NCBI GenBank assembly: GCA_964396185.1
Contig: CAYNEI010000054.1
Span: forward strand, 1-15,701
Length of the DNA stretch: 15,701 bases
Direction: 5' to 3'
Origin: CAYNEI01 sp964396185
Lineage (GTDB): Archaea > Thermoplasmatota > SW-10-69-26
A program made the translations under genes and the position numbers. Of this stretch, positions 15,506 to 15,701 are shown one piece after another; the first letter of the stretch is position 1, and each line of letters opens with the position of its first letter. Under the pieces are notes generated by a model, which made no database searches, had not been told where the DNA came from, and was given only the letters and a program-made list of their open reading frames with translations.

Positions 15506-15619
15506 GCGCGGGGTTCTGGGAGCGCCAGGTCAAGCGGGTTGCGGGAACGGGGGAGGGGCCCGCAGTGGCTAGGGTGGGAGGGGACGTGGGTGCCAGGGGC
15601 CCAGAGACCCTTGCAAGCC

Positions 15620-15625
15620 TTTAAG
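15620..15625 (+). promoter_or_regulatory. Putative TATA box of rli1/ABCE1
   Basis: TTTAAG, the only AT-rich hexamer in the GC-rich divergent intergenic region (15506-15651), is centred about 29 nt before GTG 15652. The transcript would start within about 3 nt of the start codon, a leaderless mRNA; no Shine-Dalgarno site is present. Confidence 0.6.
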
Positions 15626-15651
15626 TCGAGGCCTCGCTACGTTCGGCCACC

Positions 15652-15701
15652 GTGCGCATCGCCGTCTTGGATCGGGATCGTTGCCAGCCGAAGAAGTGCA
15701 A
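15652..15701 (+). CDS. rli1: ABCE1/Rli1 ribosome-recycling ATPase, N-terminus only (3' part outside window)
   Basis: Only 16 codons are visible, but M-R-I-A-V-L-D-R-D-R-C-Q-P-K-K-C is the characteristic start of archaeal and eukaryotic ABCE1 (RNase L inhibitor homologue), including the first cysteines of its N-terminal iron-sulfur domain. ABCE1 splits ribosomes after termination and is essential and universal in archaea and eukaryotes but absent from bacteria, so it is the strongest evidence that the contig is archaeal. It starts with GTG, has no Shine-Dalgarno site, and is divergent from the surface-protein gene. Confidence 0.85.
   Translation, partial: MRIAVLDRDRCQPKKC

Overview
The window looks like a chromosomal piece of a high-GC archaeon. 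The evidence is an archaeal-type ABCE1/Rli1 start at the right edge, an archaeal presenilin-like (A22) protease, archaeal TATA-like boxes about 25-33 nt upstream of start codons that lack Shine-Dalgarno sites, and a menF-D-B-A-C-E order like that known from haloarchaea. The proteins are not strongly acidic, so an extreme halophile is unlikely. A high-GC Thermoplasmatota or Halobacteriota relative is my inference, not something the sequence proves.

Left end (1-1946, all + strand, lower GC, different codon use): three foreign-looking genes. They are the 3' part of an AbiEii-like nucleotidyltransferase, a hypothetical protein resembling DUF5677, and a RibD/DHFR-fold reductase. Between genes 1-2 and 2-3 lie two structures with the anatomy of integron attC sites: a 3' GTTRRRY core, 9-nt spacing to a GC-rich stem, and an extrahelical A in the 5' arm. 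I read this as the distal end of an integron cassette array. No integrase is visible. The array stops 15 bp from the convergent menE without a final attC.

Middle (1962-10750, - strand): a nearly complete classical menaquinone operon. MenF makes isochorismate, MenD makes SEPHCHC, MenC makes o-succinylbenzoate, MenE activates it to the CoA ester, MenB closes the ring to DHNA-CoA and MenA prenylates DHNA. Most neighbours overlap by 1-16 nt. The exception is between menB and menA, where an unrecognised secreted protein (5565-6593) and a 150-bp gap are inserted. The gap holds a menA promoter candidate and a coding-like fragment on the opposite strand. MenH, the thioesterase and the methyltransferase are not in the window.

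10751-11162: a gap filled almost end to end with hairpins. At least nine inverted repeats, several with perfect 11-12 bp stems and 11-14 nt loops but unrelated sequences, run from the menF promoter to the gdhA stop codon. No known family explains it. It is the best candidate here for something undescribed.

Right end: glutamate dehydrogenase (gdhA), a presenilin/signal-peptide-peptidase-like intramembrane protease apparently co-transcribed with a large signal-peptide-bearing, C-terminally anchored surface protein (both - strand), and the divergent start of ABCE1/Rli1 (+ strand).
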